DNA from: Patescibacteria group bacterium
Lineage (GTDB): Bacteria > Patescibacteriota > Saccharimonadia > UBA4664
NCBI GenBank assembly: GCA_028288925.1
Contig: JAQGHG010000019.1
Location: forward strand, 136,047 to 176,940
Direction of reading: 5' to 3'
Length of the DNA stretch: 40,894 nucleotides
This document shows, piece by piece, positions 33,189-40,894 of this stretch. A program made the position numbers and the translations under genes. The stretch's first letter is position 1; each line of letters begins with the position of its first letter. Under the pieces are notes generated by a model that did no database searches, was not told the DNA's origin, and saw nothing but the letters and a program-made list of their open reading frames with translations.

Positions 33189-34577
33189 CTACTTAGATAC
33201 CGCTACCGACTGAGCCCGCTCGCCTATACTTATCGGGTATACGCCGTCAAAACACGAGGTCGAGAGCTTGCTCTTGGGCCAGCCCGTCGCCCGCACCATG
33301 CCTTCGTAAGACAAGTATCCCAGCGACTCGGCGCCAATATGCTGGCGAATCTCCTCCACGCTCAAACGCGAAGCAATTAAATCATCCGGATTTGGGGTAT
33401 TAATACCATAAAAATCCGGGAATTTGACCGGCGGCGAGCTCACCAGCACATGCACCTTCCGCGCTCCGGCGCCATAGAGCATGTCCACCAACTGCATTGT
33501 GGTAGTCCCGCGCACGATCGAGTCATCCACCACTACCACGTCCTTGCCCATCACCACTTCCGGCACCGGGTTGAGCTTGGTCTTCACGTCACGCTCGCGC
33601 ATTACCTGCGTGGGCCGGATAAACGTGCGGTGGATGTAGCGGTTTTTAATAAAACCATGGTCAAACCGGATCCCCGTTGCCTCGGCGTACCCCAGCGCCG
33701 CCGGAATAGCCGAATCCGGCACCGGAATTACCACATCGGCCTTGAGCGGAAATTCTTTGGCCAAATTCTTGCCCAGCTGCCGCCGTACCTCATTGACTTT
33801 GCGCCCCATCACCATGCTATCCGGCCGGGCAAAATACACGTATTCAAACACGTCCAAGGCCGTCCGGCTCTTTACCACCTGGCGGCTCTTTACGCCCATC
33901 GCCGAGATTGTCACCAGCTCGCCGGGCTTAATATCGCGCAGGAAAGCCGCCCCCACCGTGTCAAAGGCGCACGTCTCCGAGGCGATCGCGAAGCCGTCCT
34001 CCAGCCGCCCCAGTGACAACGGCCGGATACCGCACTCGTCCCGGAAGCCCACCACCGTGGTAGCGTCCATCGCCACACACGAAAAAGCCCCTGTAAACAG
34101 AGGCCACGCCGCTTCAATCGACTCCGCCAACGACTTACCGTGCCGGATGTAGTAGGCGATCGCCGCCACCATCATCCCCGAGTCATTCAAGCCACCATGC
34201 GCGATATGCTGCTTGGTCAAAAACTGCTCCAGCGCCGTCGTCGACGGCAAGTTCCCGTTATGCGCCAGCGCGAAACCACCCTCTTCATGCAATATCGGTT
34301 GCACATGCGCGCCGCCTCCCGCGCCCGAAGTCGAATACCGGTTGTGGCCGATCGCCATGTGCCCCTTCAGCCGGTCCAGATCCTCCGGCGCGTACACGTG
34401 CGCCACCAATCCCGGGCCGGCATGTCGCAACAATCGCGTCCCATTCGAGCTCACAATCCCCGAACCTTCCTGTCCCCGGTGCTGCAGCGCCCACAAGCCA
34501 TAATACGTCAGCCGCTGCGCGTAACGACTAGCCGTAAAAGCCCCAAATACCCCGCATTTCTCGTTCAGCTCTCCCAA
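33189..34577 (-). CDS. purF: Amidophosphoribosyltransferase
   Basis: PurF makes phosphoribosylamine from PRPP and glutamine. The N-terminal Ntn domain begins ELNEKCGVFGAF (nucleophile Cys exposed by cleavage); LQHRGQEGSGIVS and HNGNLPS follow. The PRPP motif is VVVVDDSIVRGTTTMQ. Bacillus-type enzymes hold a 4Fe-4S cluster; here two ligands are replaced (FPDFYGI, STSCFDG). The best start is TTG 34577 (GGGGGAG upstream), giving 462 residues, but the frame stays open for 71 more codons that encode a hydrophobic segment. No other purine gene is in the window. Confidence 0.92.
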   Translation of the reverse strand: MGELNEKCGVFGAFTASRYAQRLTYYGLWALQHRGQEGSGIVSSNGTRLLRHAGPGLVAHVYAPEDLDRLKGHMAIGHNRYSTSGAGGGAHVQPILHEEGGFALAHNGNLPSTTALEQFLTKQHIAHGGLNDSGMMVAAIAYYIRHGKSLAESIEAAWPLFTGAFSCVAMDATTVVGFRDECGIRPLSLGRLEDGFAIASETCAFDTVGAAFLRDIKPGELVTISAMGVKSRQVVKSRTALDVFEYVYFARPDSMVMGRKVNEVRRQLGKNLAKEFPLKADVVIPVPDSAIPAALGYAEATGIRFDHGFIKNRYIHRTFIRPTQVMRERDVKTKLNPVPEVVMGKDVVVVDDSIVRGTTTMQLVDMLYGAGARKVHVLVSSPPVKFPDFYGINTPNPDDLIASRLSVEEIRQHIGAESLGYLSYEGMVRATGWPKSKLSTSCFDGVYPISIGERAQSVAVSK

Positions 34578-34821
34578 GCACTCCCCCTCACGATCTAGTG
34601 ATTCTTCACCTTTATGGTACGTCGGGATAGGAGATCGGGCAACCCAACCTGAAGGCTCAAGGTACTGCTGTGGTTTGCGGCGTTGAGCGTCATTTTGTCG
34701 TTTCTCACGACCAAATGGCAGGAGAAGAATCGCCACCACAACCCGAAAAAGGCCCTCTCCCATTACAGGATGTTTTCTGAAGCCAAACAACGCGTGGCCT
34801 ACCGGCCGTTGGCTGATTTGA

Positions 34822-35160
34822 TTACGGGAGGGTTGTGAAGTGAGGGTGGGTCAGATCAAGAACCATGCCCGTGGACAACCGATCCTCGCGCAAATTCCAT
34901 AGCATAGCCAAAAACTGCTCTTTTTCCGCTTCGTCGCGGAAACGACGGCCAGCCTCTGTAATACAAGCAAGCTCTTGCTCATCCGCCGCCGCGATTACCT
35001 CGTGCCAAGCCGCCGCCGTTTCTTCGCTCAATTCCTCCACAGGCACACCCGCTACCGCTTCGATGGCAAGGGTATTGGATTCTGCGCGAAGGGCAATGTA
35101 ATCAAAGTGACCCTTTTGGGTCTCTGCCTCGGAACCAGATTGTGGCCCATGTTCACTCAT
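34822..35160 (-). CDS. Unknown acidic protein, 112 aa
   Basis: I do not recognise the family. It is acidic and mostly helical (ELSEETAAAWHEVIAAADEQELACITEAGRRFRDEAEKEQFLAMLWNLRED). No signal or membrane segment. TGGTATGAT ends six bases before ATG, so it has a leaderless promoter of its own. It is the left-most gene of the island between purF and rpoD. The 244 bases between it and the purF start hold only the open extension of the purF frame. Confidence 0.65.
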   Translation of the reverse strand: MSEHGPQSGSEAETQKGHFDYIALRAESNTLAIEAVAGVPVEELSEETAAAWHEVIAAADEQELACITEAGRRFRDEAEKEQFLAMLWNLREDRLSTGMVLDLTHPHFTTLP

Positions 35161-35166
35161 GGCGTA

Positions 35167-35175
35167 ATCATACCA
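35167..35175 (-). promoter_or_regulatory. Extended -10 of the 112-aa gene (leaderless)
   Basis: TGGTATGAT on the minus strand, six bases before ATG 35160. Confidence 0.5.
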
Positions 35176-35196
35176 AAAGAGACCCCTCTGCGCTCA

Positions 35197-35275
35197 ACTC
35201 AGCCTGAATTCTCGAACCTAGGCTCCAGAATTCGGGTTGGGTCTCCGCCCCGCGCGCAAGGGCACGGGGCGGAGA
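35197..35275. repeat. Paired-hairpin element, copy 1
   Basis: A 46-base imperfect palindrome (35197-35242) pairs over about 16 positions with a 14-base loop; its outer arms are CAGCCTGAA and TTCGGGTTGGG, starting 31 bases apart. It is followed by TCTCCGCCCC/GGGGCGGAGA (35242-35251, 35266-35275). Copy 2 at 36323-36400 has the same layout. It fills part of the 284-base gap between two unknown genes; nothing else is recognised in that gap. Confidence 0.7.
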
Positions 35276-35444
35276 GGCGAGCGACAGATTCTAGAATGGA
35301 CACTGTCACCTTTCAAACCTTCGGCCATACTGGCCAGAGAGACTCGCGGCTTTCGCCTTGAATCGTTCGCGGGCGCGCCTACACCCTGCTCTTGGAGCAA
35401 GCTGGCGCTACCCAGCCATCCATTTGCCCCTTGGCGAAGCTTGG

Positions 35445-36179
35445 TCAATAGCGAAGGCTACGCCACTCATTGGCCGCCCAAGTGCGGACGTCCGGACCCA
35501 TGGCTGGTGCTGAGTAGTCGACCAAGGCCCTTCTGAGCGTGCGATTTGTCGCACACCCAATCAGGTCTTGGACCTGCTCTCTGTTGGCTGGGCCCGACTG
35601 GAGGAGCCAGTCGAGCAGCTCCTCCTTTGTGCAGGCCATCGCGGTCTTGGTCCACGTGTAGCAGACCTTGCTTCCGGGGTCGTCTGCGAACAGCAGGTCA
35701 GTTACGTGCCATGTTCCACCGTCCACAATCGGACGGTCGAACGACCGCTGCCGTAGAAACTCTACAGCCGTCCCAGCTGTAAGTATGACCCAGCCGACCA
35801 TCAAGTCCGGGCTATGAGCAAAGCTCACGACCCGCTCACTTACGTTGGCGATCAGCCCAGGTCGCGCCGCGACCTCTGCCTGCCTTTTCTGGTAATGAGG
35901 GCTTTCGCCCCTCACCTGAGTGCAGACAGCCCAGTCTGGCTCAGTGCCCGCCCTGGCTGCGGCGACGAAAAGTTCAGCCAGGCCGTCGCCCTCTGCGAAG
36001 AAAAACCTTCCAGCGTACCCAGGGTTCTCACAGGAACCCCAGACGACCTGGGAGCCATCCTCCAGAATGAAGGTAGTACGACCCAAGCCACCCCCTTCAA
36101 ACTCATGGAAGCGCACAACGAAACCATGTTCGCGGAATTCCGCCGCGACGATCTCGGAGTCATGCCAGTTCTTTTGCAT
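35445..36179 (-). CDS. Unknown protein, 244 aa
   Basis: No family recognised. ATG 36179 is preferred over the TTG at 36341 in the track because GAGGAG lies five bases upstream. The product (MQKNWHDSEIVAAEFREHG...TTFILEDGSQVVWGSCENPGYAG...) is soluble, with many Trp, and its C-terminal 60 residues are helical (TKEELLDWLLQSGPANREQVQDLIG). It belongs to the island with the paired-hairpin elements on both sides. Confidence 0.7.
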   Translation of the reverse strand: MQKNWHDSEIVAAEFREHGFVVRFHEFEGGGLGRTTFILEDGSQVVWGSCENPGYAGRFFFAEGDGLAELFVAAARAGTEPDWAVCTQVRGESPHYQKRQAEVAARPGLIANVSERVVSFAHSPDLMVGWVILTAGTAVEFLRQRSFDRPIVDGGTWHVTDLLFADDPGSKVCYTWTKTAMACTKEELLDWLLQSGPANREQVQDLIGCATNRTLRRALVDYSAPAMGPDVRTWAANEWRSLRY

Positions 36180-36322
36180 TTCTACTCCTCGAGCCACAGG
36201 CGGCCCCTTTGGCCACCCAATCCGATTCGGTAGACCGCGAGGAGTATGCAGCTTTAGCTGGTTATCTCCTTCCCGCCCAATGAGGGCAGTTGTAGTTGTC
36301 AAATTCCTGAAGCACACATTTG

Positions 36323-36400
36323 CCCCAGCCTGAAAGCTCAATTCTTTGATTGAGCACTCGGGTTGGGGTGGGAGCCCCGAGCCAAAGCTCGGAGTCCCAC
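36323..36400. repeat. Paired-hairpin element, copy 2
   Basis: The same 46-base palindrome (36323-36368) has CAGCCTGAA and CTCGGGTTGGG again 31 bases apart, but its inner arms differ (GCTCAAT/ATTGAGC). It is followed by a second hairpin GTGGGA...TCCCAC (36368-36400) with inner CCGAGC/GCTCGG. It lies in the 274-base gap between the 176-aa and 244-aa genes; no ORF there is convincing. Confidence 0.7.
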
Positions 36401-36453
36401 CATGCCGACCGTTGCCAGTCAGCTTAATACAGCCCCTTTACCGGGACTGCGGT

Positions 36454-36984
36454 TTAAGCATCATCCCAGACGATGGCCTTGGACGAGTCCCTGTGGAGCC
36501 ACAGCAGGGGGATCTCCCCGTGCCAGTCCCCATAGTTCAACGCCATCGCCCCTCTGCGCCCGGACGTGGACACCACAGACGCGAAGAGGTGCGCCGTGTC
36601 GTCCTTTTGGAGGTCCACGATCTGCACCGTAGTACCCCTCCAGTCCAGCAGAGCGCCGTCCCGGATTAGACTCCTCAGTTCCCCCTCCGTGAAGGAGGTT
36701 GTGGAGAGGATCTCTCGCCGCCAGCAGTACACCTCCTCGCTACCGGAGCCGTCCTCCCAGATGAGGAGGTGATGTCCCTCCTGGGGGATGGCCTGACCAG
36801 GCCTGACCAAGTAGGTGCCTTGACCGCGGCGACTGAGCAACCACCGATTGGCGGCGCACCTGTTGTGGCCGGGGAGGCGTTTTCTGATCTCCCTTCTCGG
36901 GTTGACGGCCTTGCGGCCGGGCTGGGGGCGCCGTGAAGCGCAGAGTAGCACAGTGCCCTCAGCGGGGGTGCTGATCTGCAGCAT
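36454..36984 (-). CDS. Unknown basic protein, 176 aa
   Basis: No family recognised. ATG 36984 has GGAGG five bases upstream and is preferred to the track start at 37041. The N-terminal 50 residues are Arg-rich (CASRRPQPGRKAVNPRREIRKRLPG), possibly nucleic-acid binding; the rest is Trp-rich (LLIWEDGSGSEEVYCWRREIL, WLHRDSSKAIVWDDA). CTC, ATC, TCC and AGG codons are common, unlike other minus-strand genes here, which suggests recent transfer. A good promoter lies upstream and a CCGCCC/GGGCGG hairpin sits just before the ribosome site. Confidence 0.65.
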   Translation of the reverse strand: MLQISTPAEGTVLLCASRRPQPGRKAVNPRREIRKRLPGHNRCAANRWLLSRRGQGTYLVRPGQAIPQEGHHLLIWEDGSGSEEVYCWRREILSTTSFTEGELRSLIRDGALLDWRGTTVQIVDLQKDDTAHLFASVVSTSGRRGAMALNYGDWHGEIPLLWLHRDSSKAIVWDDA

Positions 36985-37058
36985 GCCGTCCTCCGTTCCG
37001 CCCGTGAGGGCGGGTAGAAAAGCGGAACTTCCAGCCGACATTTGGCCGGATACTCACA

Positions 37059-37087
37059 ACCATACAACACTCTAACCAAGTTGTCAA
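37059..37087 (-). promoter_or_regulatory. Promoter of the second island
   Basis: Perfect TTGACA and TATGGT 17 bases apart, about 75 bases before the ATG at 36984. The leader contains a CCGCCC-GTGA-GGGCGG hairpin (36998-37013). Confidence 0.7.
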
Positions 37088-37191
37088 TGTCAATAATCGG
37101 GCGAGTTCGTCCCTAAATAGCGAGCTAATCCAGCCGCGTGGCACTCTTGCATGTTCGCTTTTTGTTCACTATTATCAATCTGTCAGCCAAA

Positions 37192-37197
37192 TATACT
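37192..37197 (+). promoter_or_regulatory. -10 of coiled-coil gene (leaderless)
   Basis: TATACT, seven bases before ATG 37205. No clear -35. Confidence 0.45.
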
Positions 37198-37204
37198 TAA
37201 GATC

Positions 37205-37432
37205 ATGAAGGCAACCATGACGCTCACAACCCAAGACCTCCACGCGATTAGAGGCATCGTAACGGATACCATAAAGGAAACCGTCCCATCCATCGTCGAC
37301 TCTGCAGTCGGCAAGGCAATTGACGAGCTGTCACTCCAAGTTGGCGCCAGCTTTAATGAAATGACCGAACGGTTTGAGGGTATCGAAGCCGATATAACTG
37401 AGTTCAAAACCGACATGCACGAGGTCAAATAG
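37205..37432 (+). CDS. Coiled-coil protein interrupted by an in-frame amber codon
   Basis: A 75-residue product (ATMTLTTQDLHAIRGIVTDTIKETVPSIV...MTERFEGIEADITEFKTDMHEVK) ends at TAG 37430. The frame continues without change for 26 codons (HLTDTVRRSKFTDLRQYLDYIRR) to TAA at 37511, where a terminator begins at once. Small helical proteins of this type in CPR genomes usually end with such an HLTDTVRR segment, so the TAG looks like a nonsense mutation or a read-through site. The start may also be ATG 37217. Function unknown. Confidence 0.6.
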   Translation: MKATMTLTTQDLHAIRGIVTDTIKETVPSIVDSAVGKAIDELSLQVGASFNEMTERFEGIEADITEFKTDMHEVK

Positions 37433-37511
37433 CACCTCACCGACACCGTACGCCGCAGTAAATTCACGGATCTGCGTCAATACCTCGACTATATAAGACG
37501 CAATCGCAACT

Positions 37512-37537
37512 AAAAAGAGCCCCGCAGGGCTCTTTTT
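37512..37537. terminator. Bidirectional terminator between coiled-coil gene and rpoD
   Basis: AAAAAGAGCCC-CGCA-GGGCTCTTTTT is a perfect 11-bp stem with T-runs on both strands. It serves the + strand gene and the convergent rpoD. Confidence 0.9.
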
Positions 37538-37559
37538 AGCTATCGCTTCAGCTATCGAA

Positions 37560-38663
<1,104 letters not shown>

Positions 38664-38863
38664 AATAGACCTCCTATATCAAACCAATTTACAAACTACA
38701 AACAAACCCCACGACACCCCTTCTTTTCGGAGCTTCGCGCGGCATTGCCTCAAAATATTTGTTTCCTTTTGCCGAACTGTATTTGCAGCCTTCTACCAAT
38801 CCATTCTCGAATTGCGGTCTGCCGGAGCAATCAGCCGATGCTATTGCCCCGTTTACAGATATA

Positions 38864-38893
38864 ATTGTACTCCAAATCGCCCTCAACTGTCAA
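38864..38893 (-). promoter_or_regulatory. rpoD promoter at the end of dnaG
   Basis: TTGACA, overlapping the dnaG stop codon, and TACAAT 18 bases apart on the minus strand. The 226-base gap to rpoD holds no credible ORF. Confidence 0.75.
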
Positions 38894-40674
38894 AGCTGCG
38901 GCGCCGCCTCCGAATCAATTACCGCCTTATACTTATCGAGCAGCTTCTTACGTAGGCCTTCGTCGCCTTCCTGTTCGGCCGCTCGGATCGCCACATTCAA
39001 CCGGTCCTTGTACTCACGGTTCGACTCCAAAAACACTTTGCGCGCCACGGCAAAAGCATCCTGCTGCAGCTTCATCTCCTCCATCCCCGCGAACTCCTCT
39101 TCGCCCACCAACAGCAATTTCTTCACGTAGCTCTCCAGATCACCCGCCTTGGCCGCGATCGCTTCGCCCGCCGCCAACTGGTGTTTCTGCAGTAGTTCAA
39201 ACACTCCGCGCCGCTCCTCCGACGAAAACCGCCCCGGCACCAGGTCGCTCAAGCTTGCCCGGCAGAAGATATGACACAGATTGAGTGCCAAAAACGACTC
39301 CTCGTGCAGCACTCGCATGGTCGGTTTTCCCGTAGCCTGCACCACCGCCCGCCGGCCACTTTCCAACCCAGAGCTCTTGACAGACGGTTCGGATATTGTA
39401 TTAGTAGCACTATCCAGCTTTGATTTCACCGCTTCCTCACTCGTTCCCGTCTTCTCGGCCAGCAGCTTCACATAATGGTCCTGCTCCACCGGGTCGCCTA
39501 GCCGCCGCAAGTTCGCCGCCAGCCGGTCGGTATAGCCGCGCTTGCCCACCGCCGAACCCAAGTCGAAATCCTGTGCGAACCGGTCAAACAAATAATCCAC
39601 GATGTATTTGGCTCCCGCGATCGCCGCCTTCCACGCCTCCACACCCTGCTGCAAAATCAGCTCATCCGCATCCTTAAAGCCCTCCGGCATCTCCGCCATC
39701 CGCAACGTCAGCCCCAGCTTCTGCCCCATCTCGATCGCCCGCTCAGTCGCGGCCAGCCCCGCCCTGTCCGAATCGAACGACAGCTTAATGTTCTTGGTCA
39801 GCTTACTCAGCATCCGCAGCTGGTCCAGCGTCAGCGCCGTGCCGCTCGCCGCCACCACCTGCTTTACCCCCGCCTGATGGCTCGCCACCACATCCATCTG
39901 GCCCTCCACCAGCACCACCTCATCCTGCGAGCGAATCGCTTCCCGCGCCAAATGGAACCCAAAAATCGCCTGTGACTTGTCATACAGCATTGTCTGCGGC
40001 GTATTTAAATACTTCGGCACCGAATCATCAAGCACCCGGCCCGTAAATCCAACCGGCCGCCCCTCCCGGTCGCAAATCGTAAACATAATTCGCCCGCGGA
40101 ACAGATCGTACACCGTACTGCGGCCTTCCTTTTGCCCGGCCAGCCCACCTTGCAGCAGCTCCGCCTGCGTAAAGCCCTTCTTCAACAAAAACCCCGTCAG
40201 CGCCTCCCACGAATCCGGCGCGTAGCCGATCTGAAAGTCCCGAATCGTCTCGCGCGTCAGCTTCCGCTTCTTCACGACATATTCCAGCGCCTTCACATTT
40301 TGCACCAGCGAAGCCTGAAAATACTTCACCGCCAGTTCGTGCGCCTCAAACAGCCGCGCCCGCAACTTCTTGGCCGAGCCGTCCTCGCCCTTGCGCTCCT
40401 TGAGCTCCACCCCAGCCTTGCGCGCCAGCATCTCCAGCGCCTGACGGAAATCAACGCCTTCCATCTTCATCACAAAATTAAAAATATCGCCGCCTTCGCC
40501 ACAGCCAAAGCAGTGATAAATCCCCTTCTCGGGGCTCACCATGAAGCTCGCCGACTTCTCCTGGTGGAACGGGCACGGCGCCTTCAGGTTCCGCCCCGCC
40601 TGCTTCAGCGGCACATACGCGCCCACCACTTCGACGATCTCCAGCCGGCTCTTTACTTCGGCAACCTCATCCAT
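38890..40674 (-). CDS. dnaG: DNA primase
   Basis: DnaG makes RNA primers. The zinc ribbon is CPFHQEKSASFMVSPEKGIYHCFGCG, followed by the RNA polymerase domain (VGFTGRVLDDSVPKYLNTP) and the TOPRIM segment VVLVEGQMDVVASHQAGV with LSFDSDRAGLAATERAIE. The C-terminal part should bind DnaB. Length 594 is normal. Perfect TATAAT lies six bases before ATG, so the mRNA is predicted to be leaderless. dnaG-rpoD is a widespread gene pair. Confidence 0.98.
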   Translation of the reverse strand: MDEVAEVKSRLEIVEVVGAYVPLKQAGRNLKAPCPFHQEKSASFMVSPEKGIYHCFGCGEGGDIFNFVMKMEGVDFRQALEMLARKAGVELKERKGEDGSAKKLRARLFEAHELAVKYFQASLVQNVKALEYVVKKRKLTRETIRDFQIGYAPDSWEALTGFLLKKGFTQAELLQGGLAGQKEGRSTVYDLFRGRIMFTICDREGRPVGFTGRVLDDSVPKYLNTPQTMLYDKSQAIFGFHLAREAIRSQDEVVLVEGQMDVVASHQAGVKQVVAASGTALTLDQLRMLSKLTKNIKLSFDSDRAGLAATERAIEMGQKLGLTLRMAEMPEGFKDADELILQQGVEAWKAAIAGAKYIVDYLFDRFAQDFDLGSAVGKRGYTDRLAANLRRLGDPVEQDHYVKLLAEKTGTSEEAVKSKLDSATNTISEPSVKSSGLESGRRAVVQATGKPTMRVLHEESFLALNLCHIFCRASLSDLVPGRFSSEERRGVFELLQKHQLAAGEAIAAKAGDLESYVKKLLLVGEEEFAGMEEMKLQQDAFAVARKVFLESNREYKDRLNVAIRAAEQEGDEGLRKKLLDKYKAVIDSEAAPQL

Positions 40675-40680
40675 ATCTCA

Positions 40681-40686
40681 ATTATA
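40681..40686 (-). promoter_or_regulatory. -10 of dnaG (leaderless)
   Basis: TATAAT on the minus strand, six bases before ATG 40674. No clear -35. Confidence 0.55.
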
Positions 40687-40722
40687 CGCCATATCTGTCG
40701 GCGCACGAACAAAAAGCGAAAA

Positions 40723-40894
40723 CTACAGGTTGCTCCAGCTCAAATCCGGCTTCACCCGCCCGACCAGCCGCGCCGTCTGCCCCACCGTCTTATCCGCCAG
40801 ACCACGATCATTCGCAAACCGCTCTAGATCTTGCTCACGATGACCATCCACTCCGTAAGTCGCCAGCGTATTAGTCCGCTCGGCCATCGCCGCC
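40723..40894 (-). CDS. C-terminal end of an unidentified ORF (partial)
   Basis: An open minus-strand frame enters from the right edge and ends at TAG 40723. The visible product is AERTNTLATYGVDGHREQDL and further to KPDLSWSNL. An ATG at 40887 could also start a 54-residue protein. I do not recognise it; it lies 48 bases upstream of dnaG. Confidence 0.45.
   Translation of the reverse strand, partial: AAMAERTNTLATYGVDGHREQDLERFANDRGLADKTVGQTARLVGRVKPDLSWSNL

Noticed and set aside
35201-35240. tRNA-like T-arm (GGTTCGA) in the paired-hairpin element
   Set aside because: The bases on both sides of TTCGAGA do not form a T-stem, and no anticodon or acceptor stem fits.
35197-35242. Integron attC site (ACCCAAC and GTTGAGC words flank the hairpin on the minus strand)
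   Set aside because: Copy 2 lacks the matching R' word, the two words pair poorly with each other, and no integrase gene is seen. The conserved parts of the element are different ones.

Overview
The window looks like chromosomal DNA of a Patescibacteria (CPR) organism, most likely Saccharibacteria (TM7). This is an inference from gene content and style: single-copy housekeeping genes packed with 1-4 base overlaps, an EF-P with the loop KAMGRGG, a DHH-family protein that has lost its metal ligands, a uracil-DNA glycosylase without Fe-S cysteines, a tyrosine transposase of the REP-associated type, and an orphan PurF. TGA is used as a normal stop (dnaG, mutM, recX neighbours), so the recoded Gracilibacteria and Absconditabacteria are excluded. 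No rRNA or tRNA gene was seen, so the assignment is not proven. The + strand is C-rich whichever strand carries the gene, so the minus strand is probably the leading strand; most genes lie on it.

Layout from left to right. A cell-surface LCP protein (partial) and a transglutaminase-like protein (1-2.6 kb). ychF on the + strand, then a minus-strand translation operon: rpsF-ssb-rpsR-efp, a small kinase, tlyA and a membrane protein (3.8-7.3 kb). A PRC-barrel protein, recX-recA and a NUDIX hydrolase (7.4-10.3 kb). A 396-aa protein of unknown function with yajQ, a RodZ-like protein, ftsK, an RlmA-type methyltransferase and a RAYT transposase next to two REP-like hairpins (10.3-16.7 kb). RNA metabolism and repair: RNase J, UDG, pnp, rpsO (16.7-22.3 kb). 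An accessory island with an actinobacterial-type DUF5999 gene, a broken membrane ORF and strong hairpins (22.3-23.25 kb). truB, a NrnA-like protein, an HD hydrolase, rpsT, a methyltransferase, holA, mutM, polA (23.3-32.5 kb). A secreted muralytic enzyme and purF (32.7-34.6 kb). A second island of unknown genes separated by two copies of a paired-hairpin element (34.8-37.1 kb). A coiled-coil protein interrupted by an amber codon, then rpoD, dnaG and a partial ORF (37.2-40.9 kb).

Together the core genes cover replication (holA, polA, dnaG), recombination and repair (recA, recX, mutM, UDG), transcription (rpoD), RNA processing (RNase J, PNPase, RlmA, TlyA, TruB) and translation (S6, S18, S15, S20, EF-P, YchF). 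Surface and cell-envelope genes (LCP, RodZ-like, FtsK, lytic transglycosylase) fit a small epibiont; a relationship with an actinobacterial host would also explain the actinobacterial look of DUF5999 and of the muralytic enzyme, but that is inference.

A recurring regulatory pattern is visible: in about a dozen genes a good -10 hexamer lies only 6-8 bases before the start codon, which predicts leaderless mRNAs. Other genes use a clear Shine-Dalgarno site. The two islands use strong Shine-Dalgarno sites and differ from their surroundings in codon use.
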